Assembly: GCA_902474645.1 (NCBI GenBank)
Contig: CABRWN010000086.1
Coordinates: 1 to 8,638 of the forward strand
Direction: 5' to 3'
Source of the DNA: an uncultured Collinsella sp.
Lineage (GTDB): Bacteria; Actinomycetota; Coriobacteriia; Coriobacteriales; Coriobacteriaceae
Length of the DNA stretch: 8,638 bases
This document shows, piece by piece, positions 5,961-8,638 of this stretch. The stretch's first letter is position 1, and the number at the start of each line of letters is the position of its first letter. The translations under genes and the position numbers were made by a program. The notes below the pieces were generated by a model. It worked only from the letters and a program-made list of their open reading frames with translations. It was not told where the DNA came from and made no database searches.

Positions 5961-7352
5961 ATGGACGCAACCGCAATTATCCTCGCCGCCGGCGAGGGCA
6001 CCCGCATGAAGTCGAACCACTGCAAGGTTTCGCACAAGATCCTGGGCAAGCCCATGGTCCAGTGGATCGTCGACGCTACCATCAAGGTCGTCATCGGCAG
6101 CCACGCCGATGAGATGCGCGCCCTCATCGACGGCGCCTACGCCAACAGCGCCACCAAGGTCGAGTGCGTCGAGCAGACCGAGCGCCTGGGCACCGGCCAC
6201 GCCGTCAAGGTCGCGCTCGAGGCCTGCGGCATCACGCAAGGCCCCGTCGTCGTGCTCAACGGCGACCTGCCGCTCATCACCGCCGACACCGTTACCAAGT
6301 TCGCGCAAACCGTCGCCACCGGCGAGCTCGCCTGCTCCGTCATGACCATGACCCCGCCCGACCCCTTCGGCTACGGCCGCATCAAGCTGGGCGCCGATGG
6401 TCAGATCGAGCGCATCATCGAGCAGAAGGACTGCACGCCCGAGCAGGCCGCCACGCTGTTGGAGTGCAACGCCGGCTGCTACGCCTTCGACGGCGCGCAG
6501 CTCGCCGCCCACATTAACGAGATCGGCAACGACAACGCGCAGTCCGAGTACTACCTGCCCGACATGCTCGAGATCCTCAAGGGTCACGGCCAGGCGGTCT
6601 CCATCTTCCACTGTGACGACTACCGCGACGGTCTGGGCGTCAACAGCCGCATCCAGCTCGCACAGCTCACCGCCATCGCGCGCGACCGCATCAACGAGCA
6701 CTGGATGGCCGAGGGCGTCACCTTCATCGACCCCACGCAGGCTTGGATCGGTCCCGACGCCACCATCGGCCGCGACACCGTCGTGTGGCCGCAGACGCAT
6801 CTGATCGGCCACGTCACCGTGGGCGAGGAGTGCCAGCTCGGCCCCAACAGCCGCCTCACCGACACCACCGTCGGCAGCGGCTGCACCATCGATGAGACCA
6901 TCGCCATCGAGGCCGTCATCGAGAACGGCGTCGACTGCGGCCCGCGCGCCTACCTGCGCCCGGGCACCCACATGCTCGACGGCTCCAAGGCCGGCACGCA
7001 CGTGGAGATCAAGAAGTCCACGATCGGCGAGGGCTCCAAGGTGCCGCACCTGTCCTACATCGGCGACACGACCATGGGCTCCGGCGTCAACGTGGGCGCA
7101 GGCTCCATCACCTGCAACTACGACGGCGTGCACAAGCACAAGACCGTCATCGGCAAGGACGCCTTCATCGGTTCCGACACCATGATGGTCGCACCCGCTC
7201 AGATTGGCGACGGCGCACTCGTGGCCGCCCGCTCCGTCATCACCCAGCCGGTCCCGGCCGACGCACTTGGCCTGGGTCGTGCCCGCCAGGTAAATATTGA
7301 GGGCTGGGCCGCCGATTACCGCCGCCGTCTGCACGAGGACGACGAGGTATAA
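5961..7352 (+). CDS. glmU: Bifunctional GlcN-1-P acetyltransferase / GlcNAc-1-P uridylyltransferase
   Basis: Makes UDP-GlcNAc for peptidoglycan: the C-terminal domain acetylates glucosamine-1-phosphate, the N-terminal domain attaches UMP. The 463 residues include LAAGEGTRMKS (8-18), Lys22, GTGHAV (77-82), GDLPL (101-105), GYGRI (137-141) and GVNSR (226-230) of the uridylyltransferase. From about 252 on there is a left-handed beta-helix of hexapeptide repeats with acetyltransferase residues Arg333, Lys351, His363 and Asn386-Tyr387. The start ATG 5961 has AGGAGA 4 nt upstream; the open frame extends to 5751 but only through the divergent spacer. Odd: between DATIK and VVIGSH (38-48) about 7 residues expected from the family are missing, at the end of a helix and start of a strand in the Rossmann core, and Cys21 replaces the usual Pro. 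No clear promoter is seen; TATCAT at 5900-5905 overlaps the opposite -10. A strong terminator follows. Confidence 0.95.
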   Translation: MDATAIILAAGEGTRMKSNHCKVSHKILGKPMVQWIVDATIKVVIGSHADEMRALIDGAYANSATKVECVEQTERLGTGHAVKVALEACGITQGPVVVLNGDLPLITADTVTKFAQTVATGELACSVMTMTPPDPFGYGRIKLGADGQIERIIEQKDCTPEQAATLLECNAGCYAFDGAQLAAHINEIGNDNAQSEYYLPDMLEILKGHGQAVSIFHCDDYRDGLGVNSRIQLAQLTAIARDRINEHWMAEGVTFIDPTQAWIGPDATIGRDTVVWPQTHLIGHVTVGEECQLGPNSRLTDTTVGSGCTIDETIAIEAVIENGVDCGPRAYLRPGTHMLDGSKAGTHVEIKKSTIGEGSKVPHLSYIGDTTMGSGVNVGAGSITCNYDGVHKHKTVIGKDAFIGSDTMMVAPAQIGDGALVAARSVITQPVPADALGLGRARQVNIEGWAADYRRRLHEDDEV

Positions 7353-7369
7353 CGTTTTACCAAGCATCT

Positions 7370-7402
7370 AAGGAGCTGTTCCCATGGGGGCGGCTCCTTT
7401 TT
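7370..7402 (+). terminator. Intrinsic terminator of glmU
   Basis: AAGGAGC (7370-7376) pairs perfectly with GCTCCTT (7393-7399). The interior TGTTCCC / GGGGGCG continues the stem with G-U pairs almost to the tip, and a T-run ends at 7402. It begins 17 nt after the glmU stop. Because the stem ends in A and T runs on both sides it might have slight activity in reverse, but no gene there needs it. It separates glmU and prs transcripts. Confidence 0.85.
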
Positions 7403-7461
7403 CTATCGTGACCTGCGCAACCGGATGAGTGGTCGGTTCGTGTCCGTTGACGGTAAAGACG

Positions 7462-7478
7462 TTATCAAGACTCGATAA
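7462..7478. promoter_or_regulatory. Small inverted repeat upstream of prs
   Basis: TTATC (7462-7466) and GATAA (7474-7478) flank 7 bp; an extra GTT/AAAC gives partial extension. The site overlaps where the -35 region of the predicted prs promoter would fall, so an operator is conceivable. The short arms make chance quite possible. Confidence 0.2.
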
Positions 7479-7499
7479 ACCCCGTCGCGCGGTTACAAT
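7471..7499 (+). promoter_or_regulatory. Candidate prs promoter
   Basis: TACAAT (7494-7499) is a 5-of-6 match to the -10 box, in the context CGCGCGGTTACAAT that also precedes folP. The -35 at the right distance (around 7471-7476) is poor; a better TTGACG at 7447-7452 is too far away to pair with this -10. Initiation near 7506 gives a leader of about 40 nt. Confidence 0.45.
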
Positions 7500-7545
7500 G
7501 CAACAAGGCATCTATATGGCATTCGATATATAAAGGAGAAGGGTA

Positions 7546-8532
7546 ATGCCGATTAATGATCCCGAGAAGTCGGAGAATATGCGCAAGTCCATCCGCGTGT
7601 ATTCCGGTTCCTCCAACCGTCCCCTCGCTCAGAAGATCGCTGAGTACCTTGGGGTCGAGCTTTCGGGCCTTACGCTAAAGCAGTTCGCCAATGGTGAGAT
7701 TTACGCCCGCTACGACGAGACCGTCCGCGGCGCCGACGTCTTCCTGATTCAGTCCGTGGCCGGCGGCAACGTCAACGACATGCTCATGGAGCTGCTCATC
7801 GCCACCGACGCTGCCAAGCGCGCATCCGCCCGCTCCATCACCGCCGTTATCACCCACTACGGCTATGCCCGCCAGGACCGCAAGGCCGGCCCGCGCGAGC
7901 CCATCACCGCCCGCCTCGTCGCCAACCTGCTCGAGCGCGCCGGCGTCAACCGCATCATCACCCTCGACCTGCACCAGGGCCAGATCCAGGGCTTCTTCGA
8001 TATCCCGGTTAACCACCTGTCCGCACTGCCGCTGTTTGGCCAGTACTACAACGACATGCACTTCGACACCGACAACCTGGTTGTCGTCTCCCCCGACGTG
8101 GGTCGCGCCAAGGCCGCCAAGAAGCTGTCCGACATGCTCGGCTGCGACCTGGCCATCGCCCACAAGGGCCGTCCGCGCCACAACGCCGCCGAGGTCATGG
8201 GCATCATCGGTGACATCAAGGGCAAGACCTGCATCATCAACGACGACATGATCGATACCGCTGGCACCCTGTGCGCCAACGTCAAGGAGCTCAAAGCCAT
8301 GGGCGCCGGCGACATCTACGTCTGCGCCACCCACGGCATCTTCTCCGGTCCGGCCATCGAGCGTCTGAACGACGCCCCGATCGTCGAGTGCCTCGTCACC
8401 GACGCCATTCCCGTCGAGGTCGGCGGCAAGATCAAGACCATCTCGGTCGCCGAGGAGTTCGCTCAGGCCATCTCCGCGGTTTACCACGAGGAGCCCGTCT
8501 CCACGCTCGTCGGCGGCGACTTCGCGCTGTAA
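7546..8532 (+). CDS. prs: Ribose-phosphate pyrophosphokinase (PRPP synthetase)
   Basis: Converts ribose-5-phosphate and ATP to PRPP for nucleotide, histidine, tryptophan and NAD synthesis; cytosolic, normally hexameric. The 328 residues are full class I length. Motifs: FANGEIYARY (47-56), the ATP/flexible-loop stretch YARQDRKAGPREPI (107-120), DLHQGQIQGFFD (141-152), VSPDVGRAKAAK (181-192) and the PRPP-binding loop DDMIDTAGT (233-241). The ATG at 7546 is supported by AAGGAG 7 nt upstream; a second Met at residue 12 (7579), where homology to most family members begins, has a ribosome-binding site too close to use, so a short N-terminal tail is likely. Downstream of glmU but behind its terminator, it probably has its own promoter. 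The glmU-prs order is common in Gram-positives. Confidence 0.97.
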   Translation: MPINDPEKSENMRKSIRVYSGSSNRPLAQKIAEYLGVELSGLTLKQFANGEIYARYDETVRGADVFLIQSVAGGNVNDMLMELLIATDAAKRASARSITAVITHYGYARQDRKAGPREPITARLVANLLERAGVNRIITLDLHQGQIQGFFDIPVNHLSALPLFGQYYNDMHFDTDNLVVVSPDVGRAKAAKKLSDMLGCDLAIAHKGRPRHNAAEVMGIIGDIKGKTCIINDDMIDTAGTLCANVKELKAMGAGDIYVCATHGIFSGPAIERLNDAPIVECLVTDAIPVEVGGKIKTISVAEEFAQAISAVYHEEPVSTLVGGDFAL

Positions 8533-8576
8533 TCGCTCGACCCTCGCATCCCTCCGGAAGCCCCGGACGCGCCTGC

Positions 8577-8638
8577 GGGGTTATCACGCGAACGTCCTCG
8601 CCGCTTTGCGGCTGCGGGATGTTCGCTTTGATAACCCC
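8577..8638 (+). terminator. Long hairpin after prs, at the window edge
   Basis: GGGGTTATCA (8577-8586) pairs perfectly with 8629-8638. Inside, GCGAAC (8588-8593) pairs with GTTCGC (8621-8626), GTCC-like with GGAT, and GCCGC with GCGGC around a TTT loop, making a 62-nt hairpin. It starts 44 nt after the prs stop. Any T-tract would lie just outside the window, so a terminator is likely but unproved; the size also suits a palindromic intergenic repeat. A small TCCGG/CCGGA stem (8553-8567) precedes it. Confidence 0.6.

Noticed and set aside
5883..7367. 494-codon open frame antisense to glmU
   Set aside because: Its Asp/Val/Gly/Ala-rich product is the mirror of GC-rich third codon positions; glmU on the other strand has full motifs and a ribosome-binding site.
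7447..7452. TTGACG as the -35 of prs
   Set aside because: It lies 41 bp before the TACAAT -10, and no acceptable -10 is found 16-18 bp downstream of it.
7675..8487. 270-codon open frame antisense to prs
   Set aside because: Same composition artefact; prs is unambiguous on the plus strand.

Overview
The window reads as ordinary chromosome from a high-GC Gram-positive bacterium. GC-rich codon use, Actinobacteria-style glmU-prs adjacency and the protein sequences fit the Coriobacteriia, most likely a gut Collinsella relative. That assignment rests on family knowledge and inference; there is no rRNA or other taxonomic marker here.

Layout. At the left edge, on the minus strand, is the 5' part of folP (dihydropteroate synthase, running off the window), preceded on the same strand by a Sir2-type NAD-dependent deacylase. 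A 135-bp divergent spacer separates the sirtuin from a plus-strand exonuclease III/AP endonuclease gene. Exonuclease III converges on a three-gene minus-strand operon for an energy-coupling factor (ECF) vitamin transporter: T component, duplicated ATPase, S component, tightly coupled. Its composition and S-component motifs resemble the predicted cobalamin system CbrVUT. The convergent spacer (2365-2512) holds two stem-forming elements, one with 17-bp perfect arms. On the plus strand follow glmU (UDP-GlcNAc synthesis, bifunctional), a strong intrinsic terminator, a promoter region and prs (PRPP synthetase). The window ends exactly on a long hairpin.

How the genes work together. folP, glmU and prs are housekeeping metabolism (folate, cell-wall precursor, PRPP). 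Exonuclease III is base-excision repair. The sirtuin links NAD to protein deacylation. The ECF operon is a self-contained uptake module with its own energizing subunits.

Most notable observation. The linker between the two ATPase domains of the ECF ATPase carries an extra segment of about 64 residues. The DNA encoding it (3891-4081) is bounded by imperfect 23-bp inverted repeats, contains internal palindromes and T/A-runs unlike the flanking gene, and stays open in several frames. This looks like a miniature palindromic element inserted in frame in a protein gene. Secondary oddities are an apparent in-frame loss of about 7 residues in the GlmU Rossmann domain, an Ala/Glu-rich insertion in FolP, and protein-like sequence in the wrong frame just upstream of the T component. 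I see no CRISPR, tRNA, rRNA, phage genes or defence system.
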